NCBI GenBank assembly: GCA_015852425.1
Contig: JAAAIG010000741.1
Location: 1 to 19,421, forward strand
DNA: 19,421 bases
Origin: Gryganskiella cystojenkinii
Lineage: Eukaryota > Mortierellomycota > Mortierellomycetes > Mortierellales > Mortierellaceae
Direction of reading: 5' to 3'
In this document: piece by piece, positions 9,074 through 17,596 of the stretch
Numbering within the stretch: the first letter of the stretch is position 1
How the letters are laid out: the number at the start of each line of letters is the position of its first letter
Notes under the pieces: model-generated
Database searches by the model: none
Told to the model about the DNA's origin: nothing
The model's input: only the letters and a program-made list of their open reading frames with translations
Program-made: the position numbers and the translations under genes

Positions 9074-10620
9074 ATGCGAAGAAGAGACGCCAATAACAAC
9101 AACCCACCAGAGCCAGACCCGGTCGCAGACGACCACTCTTCTGCGACAACGACCGGTGCCAGTACTCGAACAACCGGAGTCACTACTACTAATACTTCTA
9201 CGATCACACCTCGTGATGACGAGACTTCCTCTTCTACTATTACTCCTACCACAACGCCTTTGAACAAGACCAGTATCGACAGCAGTCCCAACAATAACAT
9301 CGTGTACAATGGCAGATCATACGAGGGTACAGGCCGTCTTCCCAGGGATGCCCCTTTTACTCCCACCTACGTCAACGCTTACACTGTCAACACCGCAATC
9401 GCCTTTGTCTCGCTCGTCGTCACTGTTACTTTTTTTTACTTCAAGATCGTTGTCGGTATCCTTCAATCGCCTCAGGTCGGACCCGAACGAGAATTCTCGA
9501 CAAACCCATTCATGGGACCGATCGATGCTGGCGACCCTCGACCCATGCTAAGCCCGATCTGCCACTCTGCCTCTTCTTCTCCTGTCTCTTCCTCTTCGGA
9601 GGAGGACTGTGTCCTATTTGGCAAGATTGTGATCCTTGCAGACTCCATCTCCAGATACGGTTATTCGCATGCTGTGAACGGTTGGGTCGGTTCTCTAGCA
9701 GACGAATGGGCTGGACGAGCAGATGTCGTTCTTCGTAGTTTCCCAGGTAAGAAGCTCAAATTTCGCGTCTTTTCTTAATTTACTCCGCGTAGACCTTCCT
9801 CGAACAGGATTAATTATCTGTTTCTCGCCTCTCTCTGGTTGTGGTGGATGGCTCTCGGAAAAAAGAAAAGAAAAGTGAGCACCCAAGCGCACGACCACAG
9901 GTGCTCACTTCCCTGCAACCACTAAACCTTCTTCGTTCTGATCTCCTTTCTTTTTTCCTTTTAGGCTACAACACCCACTGGGTAAAATCCATATTTCCAG
10001 ACCTCCTTCATCAGGAAAGTCAGCCTCACTCAGGATCGACCTTCTCCCCAGTCAAACTCGTCATCCTCGCACTCGGAACTGATGACGCCTCGTTCCCCCA
10101 CACCCGTCAACATGTCTCTCTGGAAGCCTACAAGGCCAACTTGCATAGCTTGATTTCTTTGATCCGGTTCCCAGACTCACCCAACTACTCGCCCGATACT
10201 CAGATCGTCCTTGTGACTCCAGGTCCGGTCGACGACGTCATGTGGGCCTCCTCTCTTGAGGCGATCGAACAACCAGTGGACCGATCCAACAACATGACCA
10301 AAGAATACGTCCAAGCATGTATCGAAGTCGGTGAGGAATCCCATACACCCGTGGTCGATCTCTGGACGGATGTAATGTGTCAGATCGACGGCAGTTGTGA
10401 GCTGCACGAATCGAATCAACTTCAGGATTATCTCATGGATGGATTGCACCCTAGGCGGATGGGGAACGAAGTTCTTTACAAAGGAATCATGAACACGATT
10501 GCGCATCATTTCCCGAATTTACATCCGACTTGTTGGCCCTCTGTGTTTCCAGGTTATGTGGGCGGATCGAACCCGGAACAATCGGATCTACAGAGGCATT
10601 GTAGTCGTCATCGACAATAG
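9074..10620 (+). CDS. Membrane-anchored SGNH/GDSL hydrolase, isoamyl-acetate esterase-like
   Basis: Two exons, 9074-9746 and 9965-10620, GT-AG intron of 218 nt, 442 aa. Residues 1-90 are low complexity (Thr/Ser/Asn). A hydrophobic span at about 107-130 predicts a type II anchor with the enzyme domain outside the cytosol. The domain resembles IAH1-type esterases: block I VILADSISRYGYS with Ser191, block II RSFPGYNTHW across the splice junction (Gly225), block III LALGTDDAS (262-265), and block V DGLHPRRMGN with Asp383 and His386. Compared with the family, GDS is ADS and the oxyanion Asn of GxND is Asp264, so activity may be altered. Acetate-ester hydrolysis is only a family guess. An in-frame open stretch extends upstream to 8975, but the first ATG is at 9074. 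The gene is divergent from the PARG-like gene. Confidence 0.88.
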
Positions 10621-10627
10621 TGACAAA

Positions 10628-10661
10628 ATTAAAAAAAAAATAAAAATAAAAAAATAAAAAA
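10628..10661. repeat. A-rich tract after SGNH gene
   Basis: AAAAT-type low-complexity run directly after the TAG stop at 10618-10620. It probably belongs to the 3' UTR or polyadenylation region of the SGNH gene. No hairpin is seen. Confidence 0.6.
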
Positions 10662-10724
10662 CTCTTTGTGTGTAATTTCTTTCCCGATTATGGTCTTTTT
10701 CATACCAGCATAGTAATACTCACC

Positions 10725-11508
10725 ATGGACACCCCGATATTTGTTTCCTCGTTAGTCATTTCCTTGAGACCAACGACTTGGCCGTCTGCGCACGACTCTC
10801 GAACGATTGGTACAGTTTATTTATCTCCTTGCTCTACGATTCTGTCAACTTTCGGTACGAACCAACGGCGACAACGTCCGAGAGACTGTCGATCGTGCCT
10901 TCTGCAAGTACCATTGAACGAAACGGTGATCATATCCGCAGCCTGAGGATCGCGCTGCCTTGTCCTCTCCTTCCTGTCCTTGTTTCGTTAATCAATAGCC
11001 TTCGCAGCTTAGTCATCGATCTTCATGTGATGACCAGGAGCAGGGACGAAAGTTTGTTCAAGTTGACTGGGATGCGTCGATTCAACTTATGGTCAACAAT
11101 CCATAGATCCAGCGATTAGGGCTTCGGGTCCCCCGGTCTTTTGCTCTCTTATCTGGTGCTAACACCTCCGATCATTTGCGACATGTGCGTCCACAGCATG
11201 CAAATCCCTGGAGTTGATTCCTGTCTACAATTGATTCCCGAGTTCAAGTTAATCTGCAGGAGTGTCCAGCAACTGACCAAGCTCCATCTTAGCCATTGTC
11301 GCATAAGAGGCATGGGTAAATTTGCCAGTTAACCCTCGCTTCCTCTTGGCTCACAACCATCGTGTCTCTCAGGCTGGATGCAATTCAAGTCCTGGATCTT
11401 CAGCGAGCCTTGCTTCTCGCGCCTCGGTGAACACAATACCAACCCGAGGCAGAGCAAAAGAGAGAGATCACTGCGAACAGATGATCGTTCGCAACCTGCG
11501 CACTTGAG
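10725..11508 (+). pseudogene. F-box/LRR protein gene, frameshifted
   Basis: A well-placed ATG (CACCATGG, 10725) is followed within four codons by a frame change. In the shifted frame the sequence reads PDICFLVSHFLETNDLAVC and ARLSNDWYSLFISLLYDSV, a typical fungal F-box (substrate-adaptor domain that binds Skp1), then linker and leucine-rich text such as HIRSLRIALPCPLLPVLVSL. That frame stops at 11117-11119. Leucine-rich fragments continue in other frames: QQLTKLHLSHCRIRGMG near 11266-11316 and LRLDAIQVLDLQRALLLA near 11371-11424. At least three frame changes or stops are needed and I see no intron set that repairs them, so I call it a pseudogene. The exact 3' limit is uncertain. Confidence 0.6.
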
Positions 11509-12323
11509 CAACAGTACGATGTTTTCTTTGTTCGCTATCCTTGACTTTCGCTCTCTATGCTGTTGTGTACATCACCGTCGTCATTATCATTCATTAATTG
11601 GCTGTTGAAAGGGATACTCTTTCGCGATATGTGAAGGCAGTTGCCAAGTGCGACAGAAACCTTTATCAATCAAGCAATAAGGCAACCAAGGTGGCGCGCG
11701 CGCATAATCCCATAAAAAACCAGACATTTTTTGTTAAAACACAAACACGTCCGACTGCAGCATGCATAGTCGCATGCAGAGTTATCTTCCCTTCGCCGCT
11801 CTTTTCTAAAGTTGCTGTAGACACCACCTCACCAATCCGTATTTCTTTCAGGATCCAACTTTTCCTCTGACAGCAGTTCCTTTTTTGTGAGCGGAAGAAA
11901 AAGAAAGAAGGTAGGCATGGGCAGCTTCCGATATTGTATGTTCGGATGAACATGCCTTAAGCCCATGCTCAACATCACCGGGGTTAGGGAGGTTTTATTT
12001 CAAGGGCCAACATTATGCAAAGACGAACCGATATAGTCCACTCCTGCGTCCTCTCGCTGCTCTCCGCGTTCAAGTGGTTCGTCCAGCCGCCTGCAGTTTT
12101 ATATTGAGCAAATTCGCACAACCCTTGACAGGCGTTCGTCATCAGAATATCCCTTCTTGAAGAAGGCGAACACGTCGGCCTTTATTATGTTATATGAAGG
12201 CGACAGTTTGAAAGAGAGATAAAAGCTGCGCAAACGTAAATATTGAATGATACCCATATGTATTAACTTGCTTTACAACGAATATTTGCTCAAAATCAAA
12301 TCATTTTCCTGCGCCTTCATCTT
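11509..12323. other. No recognisable gene
   Basis: Short open frames only, none with a recognisable domain or good codon pattern. It could contain further decayed F-box/LRR sequence, but I cannot support any segment. A small inverted word (GCATGCATAGTCGCATGC) lies around 11759-11778. Confidence 0.5.
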
Positions 12324-12644
12324 CTAGAAAAAAAATCCCGACGAGTTCATCAGATCGCGGCAAAGGATCTTTGGAAGCGTGGCAGAAACGCGGTCGGATA
12401 TGATCTCGTCCCTGCACCGTCTGTCACGAAGCCGCGCTCGAGGGCTAGTCGGCGAGTGAACGATCACTCGACCGCGGTTCGGATCATTGAAGGACTCAAA
12501 TTTGAGACCGAGTCGGAATACTTGGATCAGCTCACGCCGTCGACGCAACAACTCGGTGTCGATACCAAGGAGGAGTGGGATTGTAGAGAATGGGATAGGA
12601 CAAAGAAGCATGATAACTCTTAGCAGAAGAAGCCGAGTATACAT
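12324..12644 (-). CDS. Hypothetical protein with N-terminal hydrophobic segment
   Basis: Open frame of 106 aa from ATG at 12644 to TAG at 12324-12326. Residues about 3-27 are strongly hydrophobic (MYTRLLLLRVIMLL, then FSTIPLLLGI), consistent with a signal peptide or single membrane anchor. The remainder is basic and rich in Arg, ending in NSSGFFF. The codons favour C-ending forms (ATC, TTC, AAC, GAC) as in the real genes nearby, which is the main reason to list it. No family is recognised, no introns are needed, and the upstream frame has no ATG. It could be chance. Confidence 0.3.
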   Translation of the reverse strand: MYTRLLLLRVIMLLCPIPFSTIPLLLGIDTELLRRRRELIQVFRLGLKFESFNDPNRGRVIVHSPTSPRARLRDRRCRDEIISDRVSATLPKILCRDLMNSSGFFF

Positions 12645-13418
12645 TGCGATGCCATAGCCAACATGGCCCACATCTGAAGACGGGGGGAGGGGGAAGTAGC
12701 GTGATACTCAAAAGAGAACCTTCACAAATATAAATCCATTTTTACCGAGTCCATGAAAGAACAATAGAAAAAAAAGAACTGGAAAGAAAGAACAAAGCCA
12801 TGCAGCAGAAATCCGCTCTACTGTTAGTCCTCCACTCAACACCTTTCAAAGTGAGAGAAACAAAGTATAAAAGTCGGAAGGTAAAGAGTGTATGAGCACC
12901 GTGATGGGCACATGGCCTCGGTAGCAAGATATCCTGTACCAGGTTGCGAGACCATGCCTAAGAACAAGGACAGCAGAAAAAAGACAACAGACAAAAATGA
13001 AATAAGTGTGCAAGCAATAGCGAACGCATAGCATACCTTTTCAGAATAGAACCTAATGTTTAAGAGAAGAGAGTGAAGTCAGCGATAAGAGAAATAATTC
13101 GACAGTGGAAAGATGGAATGAAGAAATGAAGAAACGAAAAAAAAAAAAAAAAAAAAAGAAAGAGACGTTTTATGAGTGGCAACATTATTGTCCGTTTTTT
13201 GGTATACAGCAGAAGGATGAACGTAGATTTAAAAATAACTCGACGGAGCACACCGCTTGTCGGAATGACATCTTTTGTGCAAAGGCAGCACAGTGTTATC
13301 ATGGTTCTCTTTTAACTGTGAAGCCGAGGATGAGACTGCGGCGCTTCTCTTTGTGCGATTTTTGCTTGGTGTGAAGGAGAGAACAATGCGCAACCTTTGC
13401 CCAAAAGATATCCTTCAA
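12645..13418. other. No recognisable gene
   Basis: AT-rich, with a poly-A run of 21 (13137-13157) and scattered short frames of low complexity. Nothing supported. Confidence 0.5.
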
Positions 13419-13647
13419 ACGAGCAGCATGCCGAAAAAAAAAGAACGCGCACGGTCGTCGAGTGACCTTTCTTTTTCTTTTGCCTCGTTTTTTTTGCCTC
13501 CACAGTTATCGTGTGACAGAGATAACATTGTGCTCTGTGCTACTTTTGCTTAAAGGAGGCAAAAAATAACGAGGCAAAAGAAAAAAAGAGGTCGCTTGAC
13601 GGACAACCAAGTCGCTGCGAGGGGTTTTTTTTGGGCATACTGCTCGT
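13419..13647. repeat. Imperfect ~230-bp foldback (inverted repeat)
   Basis: The left arm (13419-13501) and right arm (13555-13647) are reverse complements at both ends. The outer parts match over about 14 nt (ACGAGCAGCATGCC against GGGCATACTGCTCGT). The inner parts match over about 40 nt (13462-13501 against 13555-13595, GTGACCT...GCCTCGTT...TTGCCTCC). The middles differ. The 53-nt loop contains further short inverted words, GTTATC/GATAAC (13505-13526) and ACAGAG/CTCTGT. No clear target-site duplication flanks it. It could be a decayed foldback transposon (MITE-like) or a hairpin-forming regulatory element upstream of the F-box ORF. Confidence 0.75.
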
Positions 13648-13680
13648 AGGGTTTTCGCGTTTTTTAACCTTTTTCTTTGT

Positions 13681-13979
13681 ACCACCAACACCAACAACAA
13701 CACTAACAACACAACACAACACAACACTAACTACAACAACCACAACCACAGCCACAATGGCAACACCAACGACACTAACAACACCAACAACAACAACCAC
13801 AGCCACAATGGCAACAGCAGCAGGAACAGGAACAGTGACAGGAACAGGAACAGGAACAGCAGCAGGAACAGGAACAGGAACAGCAACAGGAACAGAAACA
13901 GCAACAGGAACAGAAACAGCAACAGCAACAGGAACAGCAACAGCTGCAGCCACAGCAACAGCAGCCACATCATCACCAA
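13681..13979 (+). repeat. ACA/GCA/GGA low-complexity tract
   Basis: Degenerate triplet-repeat DNA (CAACA, then GGAACA and GCAACA units). From 13757 on, in frame, it encodes the Thr/Ala/Gly-rich N-terminus of the F-box ORF. The opposite strand gives only Val/Leu shadow frames. Confidence 0.9.
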
Positions 13980-14287
13980 CAATGACAGCAGTAACGATAT
14001 TACCAAGACAGGGTCCCTTGAACATTCCTGAACTCTTGTTTCATGTCGCAAAGTTCTTGAGCCATGGGGATCTTCTGACCTGTGCAGTCGTTTGCCGCCA
14101 ATGTACGAGAATGCTTGAATTGTTTGGGCACAAGAACAATATCAACGTCATCAATATCAAGGACTCAGGTCTCGAGAAGCTGCCGAACAAGATGGCAGAG
14201 TCATTGTCGCAGGCTCTGTTTATGGCTAACATCAGAGTTCAATATCTGCACTCGCACTTTTTTTTTTTTGCAAATCTCGAGGGGTAA
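13757..14287 (+). CDS. Short F-box protein with Thr/Ala/Gly-repeat N-terminus, probably truncated
   Basis: Open frame of 176 aa from ATG at 13757 (a second in-frame ATG at 13808) to TAA at 14285-14287. Residues 1-75 are Thr/Ala/Gly/Glu repeats. An F-box follows at about residues 85-115: PLNIPELLFHVAKFL, SHGDLLTCAVVCRQ. This motif binds Skp1 in SCF ubiquitin ligases (family knowledge). The usual Trp after VCRQ is missing and the text that follows (about residues 116-145) looks slightly disturbed. The frame ends where leucine-rich repeats would be expected. A possible donor (GGTAACA, 14283) and acceptor (TTGCAG, 14349) exist, but no LRR exon follows on this strand. Either a truncated gene or a remnant; an intact short F-box protein is possible. 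Confidence 0.5.
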   Translation: MATPTTLTTPTTTTTATMATAAGTGTVTGTGTGTAAGTGTGTATGTETATGTETATATGTATAAATATAATSSPTMTAVTILPRQGPLNIPELLFHVAKFLSHGDLLTCAVVCRQCTRMLELFGHKNNINVINIKDSGLEKLPNKMAESLSQALFMANIRVQYLHSHFFFFANLEG

Positions 14288-14340
14288 CATAGAAAAAACA
14301 ACAGCCAAACGAAAACTACATGTACCACGAGTAAAGCAAT

Positions 14341-15740
14341 TTATTGCAGCTTGAAAACCGCACTATCGGTCGGTAGAAATGATGTTTGAGAATTCAAGAC
14401 TTGCTTGGGCGATATGTGCATTGATGCTGGGGAGTGTTGGAGTTGCCCGTCGCTCGTCGACAACCGATTGAAAAAGATCCAAGTCTTAGCCATGTCTGTG
14501 GCATCCAAGAGAGCGACTTGTCCATAACCGAATCTTCACGACAAAACTCCCCTGCGCGCCAATGTCGAGTCTAATCTTGTTTGGACGATTCTTTTGAAGC
14601 CCACATAGATCCAATAGACAGCTTCTTCAGGCTCTTAAGCCTGGTCACCTGCTCAAGAGCCTTGGCTGTCTCCGCCTGAGCGCCAACCCAGCGCAGCATA
14701 TTGATGTGCAGAACCTCCATTCGCGTACATGCCCAATTGCTGTCCACACTATTTACCATTCCAGCAATATCCAACATTTGGATTGAAAAAGATTCAAGAG
14801 CACCGAAACTCTCCAGAATTGTACGCACCCTAGCGCTGTCAAGGGTCGTTTCAGCGAGATTGAGATTGGTCATGACGGTGGACAATGCCATCAACTTATT
14901 GAAGGATATGGCGCTGAAGGTCGCTCGTTCCAGAGTCATAGTGTGGAGACTGCCTGGCACAGAACTCAAAATCGCTTCAGCCTGCCCTAAAGTCAACTTT
15001 CCACCTGCGATGGACAACTGCTCCATGTGCATAAAGAAAACAGAGTTGAAAAGATCCTGAATATCCCAAGTTCCTTGATAAAAATGAAACGAGAGGTGCT
15101 TCAGCTTTGAATCGACTCTGGAAACAGTTGCTTCGAGGGCGGTCGCGAGCGGAGCGATGGTGGTGGTGGTGGTGGTGGTGGTGGTGGTGGTGGTGTGAGG
15201 TGAGAGACTCGTCAATCGTTCGACGGCAGATGTCAACTGGACAAGGTCACGTTCTTGGAGGTGAGCTCTGGACAGTTCCAGGATCGACAGCATGGCACAT
15301 CCTTCTCGGATTTGCTTCATTAGATGTGATGCTCCTGTAAGAAAGACTTTGTCCACAAAGACGGCCTTGAGTCGATCACAACCCTGTATAAAAGACAAAA
15401 ACCACTTTGGACAATCGGTCTCTGTTGTCAAGTGTAAGCTCCGGTGTGGCGTGATGCTGACCATGGAGATATTTTGGCAGAGGTCCAGGTACTCTTTCCG
15501 AGGATGGAACTTCAGGTCCAGCAGCAAGACCCTGGTGCTACGTCCGTGTCGCCTAAGGTTCGTTAATGAGGGGCGAAGTTGCGCCGGGCGGAGGGGGTCA
15601 TTTCGGAGATCCACCGTTTCATAGAGCATTGACTGCACACTAGACATTCTATTATAAATGTCTTCCCCATATCTCTCTTCAATGTGGCTTTCCGTCCTTC
15701 TTTGTACACTGCATGAACAATGTGGCAGAAAAGTACGCAT
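14341..15740 (-). pseudogene. Leucine-rich-repeat protein of F-box family, lacking F-box and with frameshifted C-terminus
   Basis: The main open frame is 15740-14571 (389 aa); a second start at 15647 (MSSVQSMLYETVDL) may be the real beginning of family-like sequence. The protein has irregular leucine-rich repeats (CAMLSILELSRAHLQERDLV, LKHLSFHFYQGTW, MEQLSIAGGKL, MTNLNLAETTL, MEVLHINML, LKSLKKLSIGS) and a 12-Thr run near residue 190. No F-box precedes it. After the TAG at 14571-14573 the other minus frame continues, after one TGA near 14530, as RFGYGQVALLDATDMAKTW and on through FNRLS to a TAA at 14341-14343. One frameshift plus one nonsense codon thus separate what looks like the original C-terminus. 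If the shortened frame is used it is a CDS of unknown substrate specificity. It faces the F-box ORF 13757-14287 tail to tail. Confidence 0.6.
15158..15193. repeat. (TGG)12 microsatellite
   Basis: Twelve perfect TGG units on the plus strand, read as ACC on the minus strand and translated as 12 Thr within the LRR ORF. Length variation would stay in frame. Confidence 0.97.
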
Positions 15741-15757
15741 CGCAAGACCTTACAATA

Positions 15758-16551
15758 TTAAGGAGCAAGAGGGTACTGACCAAAGCTTCGAGATTGAGAG
15801 ATTGAAGAAACACTCATACCATCGGAGTCTGCCTCTTCACTGTGAGCATCGATATATACACCTCGCTCATACGATTCAACAACTAATCCAAGCACCGAAA
15901 CCCCGTTCATAGGATTGAACAGAATACATCCAGAGAACAGAGAGGCTACGGCGTAACTCATAAGGGGATTATCAAGCTGATTCCTTAAAACGATGTTGGA
16001 CTTGGGCCAGACTTTAGGCAGAGAATCTCCTGCGGGAAACTCTATCCAGCTTGAACAGTCGAGTACACCTTGAAGGGAGAATCCAACAGAAGCGCGGCCA
16101 CACCTCCATGAGCGATCTTCAACGAGACTTGAGACGAAGGTTTTGAGCGCTGGGCATCTAGCACTTGCAAAGTATCCAACGGCCCTTTCTTTAAAAATAA
16201 ATACGAAAATGTTCATAGCAACAAGTAAAGAACTTTGGTCAGAGACACTTCCGAGATAAAACTAATAATCATTTCCATCCTTCTCAAATACTTACCAGTC
16301 AGATCGTGCTCTTTGTTAGCCTCCAATCTCAATCCATCATCATCGACTTCCGTCTGACTAACTTTTCATTCCAACAACTCTAAAATCTGAACTCTTTCAA
16401 ACAACTCTTCGAAACAGTTCTAAGTACAGTAGGCAAACTCACCATCTGAACGTAAATCTTCAATCGGACTAAGAGAATCACGAACAAAAGTAGAAGAACT
16501 AGCTCGCAGAATCCTTCGCGCAGCGACAAAGAAAACGAACAGACTCCACAT
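15758..16551 (-). CDS. Candidate multi-exon gene, unknown function
   Basis: Exons 16551-16443, 16361-16296 and 16188-15758 join in frame with GT-AG introns of 81 and 107 nt, both in phase 1. The product starts MWSLFVFFVAARRILRASSS, a possible signal anchor. A short acidic exon follows (TEVDDDGLRLEANKEHDLT), then a long exon with CPALKTFVSSLVEDRSW, WIEFPAGDSLPKVWPK and GVYIDAHSEEADSDGMSV, ending at TAA 15758-15760. A further donor at 15780 (GTCAGT) and acceptor at 15709 would add 48 codons but overlap the LRR ORF in another frame. An alternative acceptor 4 nt downstream (16185) opens a different frame of about 46 residues (LDTLQVLDAQRS..., SPFKVYSTVQAG). I recognise no family. The splice model is my own reading, and it could be a decayed gene. 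Confidence 0.35.
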
Positions 16552-17356
16552 TAGCCAAAAGAATCCACCGCATAATCAACGCTGTCAAACATTTCAGCTG
16601 GACCTAGAAAGAAACTTGCATTGTTCATGCTTGAGCAGTTCTGCGACACTGATCAGACCTTCTTTCGATCGAACTTAAAAGATCAGAATAACGTCAGCTG
16701 CTTTCAATCAACAAATTCTGTCATTCAGAACGAGAACATAAACTTACACCAATTTCAGGAATATATGAGCGTAGTCAGAAATGTCCGCTTATCTGAACAA
16801 AACTCTGGACATTTCAAACATCGCAATACAGCCAAGCTCGACGTAAAACTGATTCGAATGAGAAAGCGACTCTCTTGTGAACCCTTGAAATGTGTTAAAG
16901 CAATCTGGCTTTAGAACTAGTAAAGAGGCAGGGAAGGACATCGCACTGAGACGTCTGACTTGAACAGACGGTATCGTTCATGGTTGAGAGAAATTGAAAT
17001 CAAGGTTATTGTGAAAATAATCCGATGACAGCAAGAAGAGTAAAATACCGATAGTTCAATGAAAGGAGACGAGGTTAACATAAGAGTGGAGAGTGTAAAA
17101 AGAGCGTAGGGGCAATGGCAAAAGAAAAGTGGAGATGAAAAAGCAAGGGTCGATGCGTGACAAGAAGGGCGAAGGAGAATGATGGGAGCGTGTGTTACCA
17201 ACCAGCAAGTCCTGCCTCATTCGATTCGCACGCGCGCAGGGTATCATGGGTACTTGTTCTTTTGAACAGAAAATAGTTGCATCTTGGGTCACGTCTCTGT
17301 CATCCATCGAAGTTCTGTGATCTCTTTCAGTATCGAGCGATCAAATGTATCCATGT
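16552..17356. other. No recognisable gene
   Basis: AT-rich, with a 95-aa plus-strand frame (16627-16914) and minus-strand frames of low complexity (16917-17307). None shows a domain. A minus-strand ATG at 17307 opens 83 codons with a possible donor near 17202. Nothing I can support as a gene. Confidence 0.45.
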
Positions 17357-17542
17357 CTAGTAGTCGGGTCCGTCCCTCTTAGTCGCATCTCTTTCGATGG
17401 TGCATCCTCGGTCAACGATGTCTTGCTTGAGGATGTTGTTTGCTATCGCGGTTACTATCTCTGTTACGATTCCCGCGGCTCCTATCGCGAAGATCGGCAC
17501 GCGGAGGACACCAGTTCTCCAACCATCATCAACATCCAGCAT
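17357..17542 (-). CDS. Hypothetical 61-aa protein with one hydrophobic segment
   Basis: ATG at 17542 to TAG at 17357. Residues about 12-37 (VLRVPIFAIGAAGIVTEIVT and on) could span a membrane, and the C-terminus is charged. Codon endings look protein-like (ATC, GAC, AAC). It lies just downstream of the decayed F-box/LRR gene and may be part of the same relic. No family recognised. Confidence 0.2.
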   Translation of the reverse strand: MLDVDDGWRTGVLRVPIFAIGAAGIVTEIVTAIANNILKQDIVDRGCTIERDATKRDGPDY

Positions 17543-17596
17543 TGGCCGCGAAAAACTGGCCAGACTAGGGCACTAGCTCGTGATGAGACCGCTGAC

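Noticed and set aside
13275..13553. Plus-strand 92-codon frame over the foldback left arm
   Set aside because: It is created by the inverted repeat: the opposite arm gives a near-identical peptide on the minus strand (SSMPKK...SSDL..FSFAS), which indicates repeat DNA rather than a gene. The frame has an internal ATG at 13386 but no domain.
13540..14051. Minus-strand Val/Ala- and Leu-rich frames opposite the triplet-repeat tract
   Set aside because: These are low-complexity translations of the ACA/GCA/GGA repeats; the plus strand carries the recognisable F-box in frame.
16627..16914. 95-aa plus-strand ORF
   Set aside because: It starts with a normal ATG but has no domain, no hydrophobic signal, and a composition typical of AT-rich noncoding DNA. 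It probably overlaps the 5' flank of the minus-strand candidate gene.
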